Of a DNA stretch of 55,518 nt, positions 1 through 7,559 are shown one piece after another. Where the stretch lies: contig NZ_CANNCR010000027.1 in assembly GCF_947503125.1 (NCBI RefSeq), positions 1 to 55,518 of the forward strand. The letters are read 5' to 3'. The position numbers and the translations under genes are program-made. The first letter of the stretch is position 1. The number at the start of each line of letters is the position of its first letter. The notes beneath the pieces were generated by a model that was given only the letters and a program-made list of their open reading frames with translations, ran no database searches and was not told where the DNA came from. Origin of the DNA: an uncultured Metabacillus sp. (GTDB taxonomy: Bacteria > Bacillota > Bacilli > Bacillales > Bacillaceae).

Positions 1-70
1 CTAAGGGTTGATATACTTATTTCTCTATCAGTCTGCTAGCCCTTAATTTTTTTGTCCAGCTAAGTGTAAC

Positions 71-922
71 CTATCCATTAATAACCAAACTAGAATATAA
101 ATCTTCTCGTCCATACTGCTTAATTGCTAATCCAATTTTATTTTCAACTTTGATGGATTCTTCATTTGATTCCTCTCTATTCCTATTATAAATTAAGCTA
201 TACAATAGCTCTCGAGATGATTTATCTATACAACTTAATTTTTTAATTAGAATATTTATATCCTTTACAATATCCATTGCATTGGTTGAATTTAATGACT
301 CCCCAAAATAATCTACTATAAACGTTTTTGCATTTTTAAACTTTTTTATCTCTTCTTTCTCTTCTTTAGGTAAATATCCTGTATTATATGCCAATTCGTT
401 GAGGAAATGGCCATCTATATTAGCACCTATATATTCAACTACCTCTTCAATTAATTCTTCTTTACTATTAATAATTACACTTATTAGGTCATATATATCA
501 ATAATTTGTAGTCGATACTTTTTTTTAATCACACTATCAAAAGTTTTATATTCCTTTTTTTCACCGATAATAAATACGTATAGTATTTTATTGTATTTCT
601 TGTACAGCTTTAAACTTTCATCTTCAAAAGCTGTTATAGTATCTATAATCTTTTTCCTTTTAGTACTAGAAGTAATTTGCATTGCTATCGAATTTTGTTC
701 GTCACCTAGATCTATACCTTTGTGATCCTTTTTTATCTTTTCAAGTCTTATAAGATTACTCTGTAAAACAATATTAAATAAACCAGCAAAAAATTCTTCA
801 CAATCTTTATTAATGTCTGTATAACCCGCTGATTTATTACGACTTTTTACATAGTAGTGTATTAGAGTGAGATTCTTTATTATTTTATCCACTTTTTTAT
901 TTCTATTAAACACTTTTAGCAT
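71..922 (-). CDS. SMEK-domain-like protein, fourth gene of the ABC-3C-type operon
   Basis: This 283-residue protein has an N-terminal domain (about residues 10-130) that resembles the SMEK domain found with ABC-three-component systems. It shows a D-I-N-K-D-C-E-E-F-F helix near residue 36, then I-D-L-G-D (70-74) and A-M-Q-I-T-S-S (80-86). The D...D and Q-x-T pattern is reminiscent of a divergent PD-(D/E)xK fold, but I do not see a full catalytic set. The C-terminal half is helical and unrecognised. It lies 86 bp downstream of the ATPase gene on the same strand, so it is probably the last gene of that operon. The SMEK assignment is from recalled family pattern. No signal peptide or membrane segment is visible. 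Codon use is very AT-rich like the other island genes and unlike the core genes to the right. Confidence 0.6.
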   Translation of the reverse strand: MLKVFNRNKKVDKIIKNLTLIHYYVKSRNKSAGYTDINKDCEEFFAGLFNIVLQSNLIRLEKIKKDHKGIDLGDEQNSIAMQITSSTKRKKIIDTITAFEDESLKLYKKYNKILYVFIIGEKKEYKTFDSVIKKKYRLQIIDIYDLISVIINSKEELIEEVVEYIGANIDGHFLNELAYNTGYLPKEEKEEIKKFKNAKTFIVDYFGESLNSTNAMDIVKDINILIKKLSCIDKSSRELLYSLIYNRNREESNEESIKVENKIGLAIKQYGREDLYSSLVING

Positions 923-1008
923 CTCCTACCGACATTTTATACTGCATAGAATATAGTTTTGTTTGCTTTCGAATAGAGAAATTTAAGCTTTACTCAAAAA
1001 GATTAAAG

Positions 1009-3048
1009 TTAATTTAGAGGTTTTATCGCCTTTTCATCTAACATAATAATCTTGCTATTATCTTTATCTAACGATTTGATAGTTTTCCTAGTTTCTTCAT
1101 CTTTTATAGTGATACCAATAATAACCTGGCACTTCTCTTGAGAATCTATGATATTCTTGAAAAAGTTCTTCATATCATTTGTAATGATACTTTGTTGATC
1201 CGGTTCATCAAAGATTAGTAAATTTGAATGATTACCACCAAATTGATTTGATGTTTTCATTAAAGCTAGAGTGAATGCCCATATAGCCCTAATATTATCA
1301 CTAGCTGAAGAGTCAAAAGTCATATTAAACCCATCACTCGAAGGTAATAAGCTATTCTCATCAATCTGTATAATTGATTTATCTATAATACTTTTATAGC
1401 CAAAACTATTCAAATTATTGACAAAGCTATTTCTCAAATCCTTTATAATTTTTCTATCATTAATTGAATATTTGTCATCAGGTAAACTATTCTTATTCTC
1501 CATTAACTCTCTCCACTTAATCGATAAATCTTTTATATCTTTTAATAATTTATATATTTCTTGCTCAACTTTAAATAGTTTGTCTAACTCGTTTTCTATC
1601 ATTATTTTTTCACGTATAACTTTTTCTGAAAGCTCTTCATCATTTGAATAAATGTCATTAACTATCGACTTTATAATTTTTGTCAAACTTAATATTTTAT
1701 TCTTATAGTAAGCAACTGTTTCTTGTGCCCTTTTTAATTCCTGTTTATTTGTATTTAGTCCATATTCCAACAATAACTTTTGTGACTCTAAGTGTTTTAT
1801 GTTCTCCTCAATACTCATAAACTCATAATCCACTTTTTGAGGTAAAAGACTATCACTAATTTCCTGATGGCAAACCGGACATTGGTTGTCGCTAGTAAAC
1901 CAGTCAGCAGAAGATCCCATTTTTTTAAGTTTTAAAATATCCTTATTATTTATAATATCGTTGTTAATTATATCCAAGCTATTTAACAAAGAATTAATAC
2001 TTCCTTCTTTAAATATTAATTCATCTTGTGTGCTTGCTAGTTCAGATTCATATTTTGATACTAAACTTTGTAACTTAATAAGATCATTTTGCAACTCATC
2101 ATTTATTTCTCCAATTTTAATATTTCTCTGCATATAGTTATTTAATTTATTTTTTGTGTTATTGATATAATCACCAAGTTTTAATTCTTTACCTTCATCA
2201 TTAATTTTGTATATACTTACTTTCTTTATTAATTCATCTTCTAGGATTTTCGGTGAAGTGGGCACTCCATAAAGTTTACAATTTATCTCATATAGTTCTC
2301 TATTAATTAGTTTAAGTTTGTTTGTCCATAGATTAGTTATATAGTTTTCTGTCTCTTTATACTTAATTCTCAATTTCTCATTCTTTAATGAATCTAACCC
2401 TAAAAGAAACTCGATAACTCTTTTCTTTGGTTCTTTAATTTTAAAATATGTTGGTAATGTAGCTAATATATTAGACCATCCTCTTTTTTGTTCAATAAAC
2501 ATAGCTGAAAAAACTACTTGTAGATACAACTTTCTATCATTGTCTTCATACGATGGTACTAGAGGTAGAGACCAACCAAGAAATTCTTCCAAATAATAAT
2601 GGAACCCTTTTAAATTTGTTGCCGAACCTGGTGAGTGTAAATACATATCATCCGATTTTACAAAAGTCTGTTCAATTTGCTTAATATCACCATAATATAC
2701 AGTTACTAAATTTGAATCCACATTCGGTTTATTAGCTGATCTATTTATTGTTATGACCTTTCCTAACTCGTTTTCGACTTCTAAGTAAAAATTAGACTCT
2801 ATTACTGCAATTTCCTTACCGTTATACTCAACTGCCTTTTTGAAAACAGGTTTTAAAGTTTTCTCCTTTCTCCCCCCAATTAGTTCCTCAAGCCCAAGAC
2901 AGTAATAGATAGCCTCCAAACAAGAGCTTTTACCTTGGGTATTTTCATTACTTGCAATAAAAGTTACTTTTTTATCAAAGATCTCATCAACTCCATAGTT
3001 ACCATCTACTGTAACAACTACGATTTTCAACCTATTAATTTTTAACAT
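1009..3048 (-). CDS. Rad50/SMC-like ATPase of an ABC-three-component system
   Basis: An SMC/Rad50-type ABC ATPase, 679 residues from the preferred start. Walker A is N-E-N-T-Q-G-K-S-S (about residues 34-42). Two long charged coiled-coil stretches flank a zinc hook C-P-V-C near residue 390. A degenerate signature region reads S-A-S-D-N-I-R near 583, and Walker B is L-L-I-F-D-E-P near 613. This arrangement matches the ATPase of ABC-3C conflict systems more than housekeeping RecN or SbcC. The open frame extends upstream to 3108, but the ATG at 3048 has a GGAG eight bases before it and begins directly with the conserved beta strand. It overlaps the end of the middle-component gene by 14 bp, which suggests translational coupling. 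It probably senses a nucleic-acid or invader state and gates the effector protein; that role is inferred from the family. Confidence 0.82.
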   Translation of the reverse strand: MLKINRLKIVVVTVDGNYGVDEIFDKKVTFIASNENTQGKSSCLEAIYYCLGLEELIGGRKEKTLKPVFKKAVEYNGKEIAVIESNFYLEVENELGKVITINRSANKPNVDSNLVTVYYGDIKQIEQTFVKSDDMYLHSPGSATNLKGFHYYLEEFLGWSLPLVPSYEDNDRKLYLQVVFSAMFIEQKRGWSNILATLPTYFKIKEPKKRVIEFLLGLDSLKNEKLRIKYKETENYITNLWTNKLKLINRELYEINCKLYGVPTSPKILEDELIKKVSIYKINDEGKELKLGDYINNTKNKLNNYMQRNIKIGEINDELQNDLIKLQSLVSKYESELASTQDELIFKEGSINSLLNSLDIINNDIINNKDILKLKKMGSSADWFTSDNQCPVCHQEISDSLLPQKVDYEFMSIEENIKHLESQKLLLEYGLNTNKQELKRAQETVAYYKNKILSLTKIIKSIVNDIYSNDEELSEKVIREKIMIENELDKLFKVEQEIYKLLKDIKDLSIKWRELMENKNSLPDDKYSINDRKIIKDLRNSFVNNLNSFGYKSIIDKSIIQIDENSLLPSSDGFNMTFDSSASDNIRAIWAFTLALMKTSNQFGGNHSNLLIFDEPDQQSIITNDMKNFFKNIIDSQEKCQVIIGITIKDEETRKTIKSLDKDNSKIIMLDEKAIKPLN

Positions 3049-3547
3049 CAAAGTCACTCCACACTGTTTTAAGTTGTTCAATTTTCTCTTCAGTAAGTCT
3101 ATCTGCAATTATATTAAGCTGTTTCTTCTCTAATAAAAAAATCTCTTTATCTTTTATAATTTCGTTTATAAATATTTTCCCTTTATTTGACAACTTGAAA
3201 AGACCATTCTTTTGCCTGTGAATTATTTTTTCAGCAATCGCAAAATCAATCCCCCTATTTACAGAAGGATCAAACCTTATAATGTCTAAGGGGGATTTTC
3301 CATCATTCAGGAACGTTATTAATTTTTCAAATTCCTTTCGGGAACTAATCGCAGTTGAAATTATCTGGACTTTTAATAGTGAACTGGCTCGTTTCCCACC
3401 ACATATATGTAAAATTAAACTAATTTGTGAAATCATATATAAAATCCTATACTTATAGGGAACTGAAATAGCCCTTTTATTTATACGAATAATTTCTACA
3501 TTCTTGGGTATAATAGAATCCATACTAATTTTATGCCTCCAATTCAC
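3035..3547 (-). CDS. ABC-3C middle component, winged-helix-type adaptor
   Basis: A 170-residue protein between the REase-like gene and the ATPase gene, exactly where ABC-three-component systems carry their small middle component. About residues 30-135 read as a helical, winged-helix-like fold: a G-G-K-R-A-S-S-L-L-K loop, then R-K-E-F-E-K-L-I-T-F-L, then I-A-E-K-I-I-H and a wing-like K-L-S-N-K-G-K. No catalytic motif is visible, so an adaptor or DNA-binding role is likely. The GTG at 3547 overlaps the TGA of the upstream gene (GTGA). The ATG at 3523 is an alternative, with GGAGG 12 bases upstream. The identification rests mainly on gene position and fold impression. Confidence 0.65.
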   Translation of the reverse strand: MNWRHKISMDSIIPKNVEIIRINKRAISVPYKYRILYMISQISLILHICGGKRASSLLKVQIISTAISSRKEFEKLITFLNDGKSPLDIIRFDPSVNRGIDFAIAEKIIHRQKNGLFKLSNKGKIFINEIIKDKEIFLLEKKQLNIIADRLTEEKIEQLKTVWSDFDVKN

Positions 3548-4485
3548 CTAAATTCTAGTGGACAATCAGCTAGCCAGGCACTAACCAAGTTATTCTTTAA
3601 TTCTGAGATTGAAGTAGCTGTAATTACCTCTCCAAAAGCTTCTTTTAACTTAAGTTCGAAATCAACTAGCAACTGCTGAAATAAGGTATTATTTAAAGTC
3701 CTACTAATATTTAAATCACACTTCATTTGTGCTTCGACTTGAAGTGTATGAGAAAATTGAATTATATTTTCATACAAAACAGGACTATTTATACGTAAAT
3801 TATCAAGTGTTTCTATTCCTTTTGTATAAAAGCTAACATATAAATTCACTAGTCTCTTATAAGGCATCTCATCAACAGTTCCATCCTCTTTTATCAATAT
3901 TGCTTTTAATTTTCTCTGTATGTTTTCTAACTTTTCAGATGGACATAAACTCCAATCAACTTCTCCAGTATGTCTAAAAGCAAAATCTAATTTATAGTCT
4001 TTTTTTAAGTTTAACAACATTGATAATTCCTCAAAAAAGTCAGCTTCAACTTTTATTAGTATTTCAAAATTGTCCGAAATATGGGTTAGACCTTTTTCAA
4101 TTTTACTTTTTATAACATCCTTTTTCTTATTTGTTCGATGAATCAATATCCTTTTATCCCTATATTCCGGTATAACAAAGTGCCATTCTCTAACTTTATT
4201 TATCCCTATACTTCTTAATCCGTCACCATTGTTAATTAATTTATTTAGGTCATCCGTCATCTTTTTTCTTTGATGTTTATATAGATCATCATCATTATAT
4301 TCTTTTTCTGGATAGTAACACTGGTATACTATACCACTACTAGTAAAACCTTCTATACCAAAATCCCCTTTATAATTAGCTGGAACTGTGTGGAATCCCT
4401 TGGACTGATATCTTTTTCTATAACACTCACTACATATATCTTCCCATAAGTTTGCATCTATCTTCTTATCTAGCAAATTTAACAA
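3544..4485 (-). CDS. REase-fold-like effector protein of ABC-3C-type operon
   Basis: First gene of the operon, 313 residues. The N-terminal domain contains G-D-F-G-I-E-G-F (40-47) followed by I-V-Y-Q-C-Y-Y-P-E (52-60). This is the D...(E/Q)x pattern of divergent restriction-endonuclease-like domains associated with ABC-3C systems, with D41, E45 and Q55 as the acidic/polar set. The C-terminal half is a helical domain without known motifs, plausibly the part that contacts the middle component. Translation probably starts at TTG 4485, with AAGGAG eight bases upstream. The gene follows a strong hairpin terminator at 4546-4589, so its promoter should lie between about 4490 and 4545. That stretch is very AT-rich and I cannot fix a -35/-10 pair in it. 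Nuclease activity is a family inference. Confidence 0.62.
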   Translation of the reverse strand: MLNLLDKKIDANLWEDICSECYRKRYQSKGFHTVPANYKGDFGIEGFTSSGIVYQCYYPEKEYNDDDLYKHQRKKMTDDLNKLINNGDGLRSIGINKVREWHFVIPEYRDKRILIHRTNKKKDVIKSKIEKGLTHISDNFEILIKVEADFFEELSMLLNLKKDYKLDFAFRHTGEVDWSLCPSEKLENIQRKLKAILIKEDGTVDEMPYKRLVNLYVSFYTKGIETLDNLRINSPVLYENIIQFSHTLQVEAQMKCDLNISRTLNNTLFQQLLVDFELKLKEAFGEVITATSISELKNNLVSAWLADCPLEFR

Positions 4486-4545
4486 TTAAGACACTCCTTA
4501 GAAAACTTCCCCAGTTTGTAATGCATTAGAAATGAATAAAATAAA

Positions 4546-4589
4546 AAAATTAAGGTAAACTAATAATATTATTAGTTTACCTTAATTTT
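4546..4589 (-). terminator. 44-bp perfect palindrome with T-run (terminator)
   Basis: A perfect inverted repeat without a loop, with half-site TTAAGGTAAACTAATAAT (4550-4567) mirrored at 4568-4585 and extended by four A/T pairs. On the minus strand the last arm runs into a seven-T stretch, as expected for an intrinsic terminator. It overlaps the stop codon of the short frame at 4577-4762 and separates it from the ABC-3C-type operon. Confidence 0.7.
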
Positions 4590-4762
4590 ACATCATAGTC
4601 ATTCTTAACTATTACTTCATTTAGTTCTAAGTAATTATTTTTGGGAATTATTAATTTTAAGGGACATATAATTTGTATATTATGGTTATCATAGATAAGA
4701 CTAGTTGTTAAGAAACCCGACTGCCAACGATCATCATTTGCCACAAAGAAAAATGGATTCAC
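4577..4762 (-). pseudogene. short unassigned frame, probable 3' remnant of a lost gene
   Basis: A 61-codon frame with a GTG first codon and no convincing ribosome binding site. In-frame stops lie a little upstream. Its end coincides with a strong terminator hairpin, which suggests that it is the surviving 3' end of a larger gene. Residues N-N-Y-L-E-L-N-E-V-I-V-K near the end look like a folded C-terminus, but I cannot assign a family. It lies between the ABC-3C-type operon and a clearly broken PemK/MazF gene, so general decay of this stretch is the simplest reading. Confidence 0.35.
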
Positions 4763-4857
4763 TGAGAATTTTTCAGTGTTCCTTTTTTCGTTTCAACTAC
4801 TTTATATATCCTTTATTTTTTTCTTGTTATAAATGAAAAGTGTTACAATCTTACATT

Positions 4858-5286
4858 TTACAAGTTTATATTATAGATAGATAATTTATTTAATAAGGGG
4901 GCAACATCTTCTCTAAGAAATAAATACTTCCGCACCCCATCAACTGATGGGCCAGTAACAGGCATATTTACTATAATTTTAAGCGAAAACAAAGTTCTCA
5001 GTGTTTCTTTAACTATCCTGTATTCCTCATCCGTTTTTTTACAAATTTCCCCTCCAAAAATTCTCCATTAATTGTAGTTATTTGATCTAATAGCACAGAA
5101 CCATCTTTAAATGGATATAAATCACCAGTCATATTAATATGAGTTGCTATAGGGCTATTAATTGATCTTAATGGTGCTACAATTACTGAATTATTATTCG
5201 ATTGGTCGTTAGATAAAACTAAAAATGGTCTTTTACCCGATACACCTGTATTGTCAGGTATATTTCCCCAATATTGATAGCCTTGT
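4858..5286 (-). pseudogene. PemK/MazF-family toxin gene, frameshifted
   Basis: The reverse complement encodes an unmistakable PemK/MazF core: Q-G-Y-Q-Y-W-G-N-I-P-D, then G-K-R-P-F-L-V-L-S-N-D, V-I-V-A-P-L, and G-S-V-L-L-D-Q-I-T-T-I-N. The reading frame is broken at both ends. A TAA directly precedes Q-G-Y-Q-Y where the family has its N-terminal strand. At a run of seven A (T-run at 5034-5040) the core frame enters V-K-K-R and then a stop, while the +1 frame continues K-K-T-D-E-E-Y-R-I-V-K-E-T-L, which is the expected C-terminal helix. That frame runs on to a TAA at 4858-4860 with an extra tail. No antitoxin frame is recognisable upstream. A shift at the homopolymer could also be a sequencing artefact, but two lesions favour a pseudogene. 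Confidence 0.72.
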
Positions 5287-5289
5287 TAC

Positions 5290-6150
5290 TTCCAAACACC
5301 TCTTAAGTTTTATATTATTTTAGATACTATCAAACATTAGATCCAATTTTTATCAGTCTCACCATTAAAATTTACTGCGGTTAACTTATGTGCATTCCTT
5401 CTCAAAAACATTCAAAAGTAAAGAATCTTATTAATCAGTATGTGTCTACTACGTATTACAGTTTTCGACTAGCGTATGGTTTAAAGCACTGATAAGGATC
5501 ACCATAACAATCCTTGTTCAACTATTCTGCTCCTATAGTTCAATAATTTCTATATGAATAGGCATTAACCATACTTGGATCAACGTACCCATTAGTAAGT
5601 ATGGAAGGTCAACATCTTTTCCTCTTATTAATTACAGTAGAACCTGCTGCAATAAATAAAACCCTGTTTGTATTTCATTAATATATTAAAGTTTATTGAG
5701 GATGGATATCCTGGTTTCTTGATTAAGGAATGATATTTAATATAAAATAAAAATGAACGTTAGTGCTAGCTAACACTAAACGTTCATAATTTAATTAATC
5801 AGTATTTCACAAAACATTTCTGAAATTCTTTCAGCTTTTAGAACACACTAGTTGGAAAACAGAATATCAAACCTGGGTTGATATAAAAGAGGTTAAATGA
5901 CTAAGGAAATATTAAAGGAACACATTGATATAACATTTAATGTTTTTTAGAAATTGAAAGCAGCTTTAACTCTTTGGAATCTCTCTTCCACGATTATGAT
6001 TTTTGAATGAAGGCATCCAAAAATATAAGTACAGAATCCATTTTATGCCAATATGCTTATACGATAGTAAGAGAAGAGCGAAGAATTATTACGGATATTT
6101 AAAAGATTTTTAGGCACTATAAAGTGGCCAACCGGCCATTATATGGTAAT
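5290..6150. other. gene-free accessory stretch next to the tmRNA 3' end
   Basis: About 860 bp without a supportable coding region. All frames are closed at short intervals. Short islands such as a 17-codon frame from the ATG at 5896 (M-T-K-E-I-L-K-E-H-I-D...) may be relics, but none has a family signature. I found no integrase, transposase or direct repeat of the tmRNA 3' end. The segment contains the hairpin at 5754-5786 and nothing else I can name. Confidence 0.5.
5754..5786. terminator. hairpin, possible bidirectional terminator
   Basis: TGAACGTTAGTG (5754-5765) pairs with CACTAAACGTTCA (5774-5786) with one bulged base. A/T-rich tracts flank it on both sides. No intact gene is adjacent, so it probably ended a gene that is now lost. 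Confidence 0.4.
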
Positions 6151-6154
6151 AAGC

Positions 6155-6191
6155 ATAAAAAACAACAACCACCAAATTATGTATTTGGTGG
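6155..6191 (-). terminator. intrinsic terminator of ssrA, sharing the CCACCA end
   Basis: On the minus strand CCACCAAAT (6191-6183) pairs perfectly with ATTTGGTGG (6177-6169) around a five-base loop, followed by a T-rich run (6168-6155). The 5' arm of the hairpin begins inside the last six bases of the tmRNA, so the encoded CCA end is part of the terminator stem before 3' processing. Confidence 0.8.
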
Positions 6192-6202
6192 AGACGGTGG
6201 GA

Positions 6203-6481
6203 CGTGCTATTCCATGCTTTCGTCATGGCACTGACTATATCTTGAACCTGATCGTCAGGTCCTTCGGCGTCTTATACGAAAAGTAGATTTACCTAAAAGC
6301 TTTGGCAGATTTTCGTATCCTAGTACTACCACAAGTCATGGCAGCCTATAAGTCGATACACGGCTGTTGGATTGCTCCACATACCGCTCGGCATTGCCCT
6401 ATCACAGTTACTGTGACTTAGGTTTCACCGATAAAGCCGAATTTTCACTTATGTGTTGCCACATAAGGCGACTAATAATTA
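6203..6481 (-). other. group I self-splicing intron in the tmRNA T-loop
   Basis: A 279-nt insert exactly splits the tmRNA T-loop between positions equivalent to 59 and 60. Several group I features are visible on the minus strand. The 5' exon ends in U and the intron ends in G. The exon bases CGAT plus intron bases TAA pair with TTA and GTCG a few bases inside the intron, forming P1 with a U.G wobble at the splice site. A typical P7/J8-7 signature, GGTTCAAGATATAGTC, lies about 55 nt before the 3' splice site. A P4/P6-like AGGGCAATGCCGAGC lies in the middle. There is no homing-endonuclease frame and the size is too small for one. I recall that T-loop group I introns are known in a minority of tmRNA genes. 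Splicing itself is inferred. Confidence 0.88.
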
Positions 6482-6701
6482 ATCGAACCCACGTCCAGAA
6501 ATATCGCCACTTAAGCATCTACGAGCGTAGTCGATATATTTGCGGTTTCGCTAACTCCTATGCCTATCGACAGGCGTCAGAACAGCTAGTCTGATTGGTC
6601 TCTTCCATCATCCCCAGACGGAGGAATTAGGCGTAGTCCACTATGAGTGAGTCCCTTACCCTACCACATGGACGATGGAGGGAGGAACAGCTAAGCAGTT
6701 A

Positions 6702-6737
6702 TTAAGCTGCTACAGCTAAGTTATTGTTAGTTTTGCC
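6702..6737 (-). other. tmRNA tag-peptide reading frame
   Basis: The resume codon region follows the usual AAUAACUGGC context. The frame reads GKTNNNLAVAA followed by TAA-TAA. With the alanine from the charged tmRNA the tag is AGKTNNNLAVAA. The start (GKTN) and the hydrophobic A-A end match Bacillus tags. It has 11 encoded residues against the 14 (GKTNSFNQNVALAA) I recall for B. subtilis, and ends V-A-A instead of L-A-A. Confidence 0.88.
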
Positions 6738-6927
6738 AGTTATTATTGGCGTGACGTTTTAACGAAGACGATCCCTTCGGCCCGCAACCTAAGCTCGATC
6801 TACCCCTGTCGAATCCGTAACGTCCCCATGATAAGCCGTATATGCCATCTTTGGGAATACGGGAAGTTATAAAAGTTAGATAAGCTTAATTGCTTATGAA
6901 ATTGTGTTGTGATGTCTTACAAAATCT

Positions 6928-6955
6928 ATTATAACAGACTTGGACGAGATTGCAA
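6928..6955 (-). promoter_or_regulatory. sigma-A promoter of ssrA
   Basis: On the minus strand a TTGCAA box (6955-6950) stands 16 bp before a perfect TATAAT (6933-6928), about 100 bp upstream of the mature 5' end. It allows tmRNA expression apart from smpB. Confidence 0.65.
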
Positions 6956-6971
6956 TTGTAAGGTTTTACCT

Positions 6972-7439
6972 TTAGATCTTTTGTCGTTCTCTAAAGGCGC
7001 GTTCAATGTCACGCTTCGCTTCTTTTTTCTTCAGATCCTCACGCTTATCGTATTTCTTTTTACCCTTTCCAAGACCAATTAAAACCTTGGCATAGCCATT
7101 TTTCAAATACATTTTCAATGGTACAAGCGCATATCCTTCCTCTTTTGTAGCTCCGATGAGTTTAACTATTTCCCGCTTATGCAAAAGAAGCTTTCTTGTC
7201 CGCAACGGATCGTGGTTGTATCGGTTTCCTTGTTCATACGGACTAATATGCATATTGTGCAAAAATACTTCACCGCGTTCAACACGTGCGAAGGAATCCT
7301 TTAATTGGACACGGCCATTTCGAACCGATTTGATTTCAGTACCTTGAAGGACAATGCCTGCTTCATATGTTTCCTCAATAGTGTAGTCATGATTCGCTTT
7401 TTTGTTTTGAGCGACTGTTTTTCCCATTCCTTTTGGCAT
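6972..7439 (-). CDS. smpB: SsrA-binding protein SmpB
   Basis: SmpB, 155 residues, the RNA-binding partner of tmRNA that brings it to stalled ribosomes. The N-terminal oligonucleotide-binding barrel is clear: N-K-K-A-N-H-D-Y near residue 12, [13 protein letters not shown] near 28, and H-N-M-H-I-S-P-Y near 61. The basic C-terminal tail ([13 protein letters not shown]) is the part that mimics an anticodon arm in the decoding centre. The start ATG has AGGGAGG upstream. The gene directly precedes ssrA, so the two trans-translation partners are encoded together. Length and order are normal for Bacillaceae. Confidence 0.97.
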   Translation of the reverse strand: MPKGMGKTVAQNKKANHDYTIEETYEAGIVLQGTEIKSVRNGRVQLKDSFARVERGEVFLHNMHISPYEQGNRYNHDPLRTRKLLLHKREIVKLIGATKEEGYALVPLKMYLKNGYAKVLIGLGKGKKKYDKREDLKKKEAKRDIERAFRERQKI

Positions 7440-7559
7440 TGCGTAAGCCTCCCTTCAATAGCTATTACGTATAGCGATAACTTCTATTTTAGCAAAAATT
7501 GGACTTCTTCTCAATAATTATGCGTATTTGAAGGATAAACAAGTGTGGCTAACCTGCTT

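Larger units (their letters stand above)
6186..6827 (-). ncRNA. ssrA: tmRNA (10Sa RNA), interrupted by a T-loop intron
   Basis: Transfer-messenger RNA for trans-translation with SmpB. The 5' end GGGGACGTTACGGATTCGAC lies at 6827-6808. The acceptor strand GGGGACG pairs with CGTCTCC before the encoded ACCA at 6186. The 5' exon is 6827-6482 (346 nt) and stops inside the T-loop after G-G-G-T-T-C-G-A-T. The last 17 nt, TCCCACCGTCTCCACCA, lie at 6202-6186. Joining them gives a 363-nt tmRNA and restores a normal five-pair T stem with loop TTCGATT. The tag frame begins at the GGC at 6737. SmpB is encoded immediately upstream on the same strand. The gene has its own promoter (6928-6955), and a leader of about 90 nt would be removed by RNase P. 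Confidence 0.93.

Noticed and set aside
6121-6140. Small palindrome TGGCCAACCGGCCA near the tmRNA end, considered as an attachment-site core
   Set aside because: There is no second copy in the window and it lies beyond the ssrA terminator; nothing links it to recombination.
6367-6594. 75-codon plus-strand frame across the tmRNA/intron junction
   Set aside because: It lies antisense to the tmRNA 5' exon and the group I intron, has no ribosome binding site, and its apparent protein is an artefact of structured RNA sequence.
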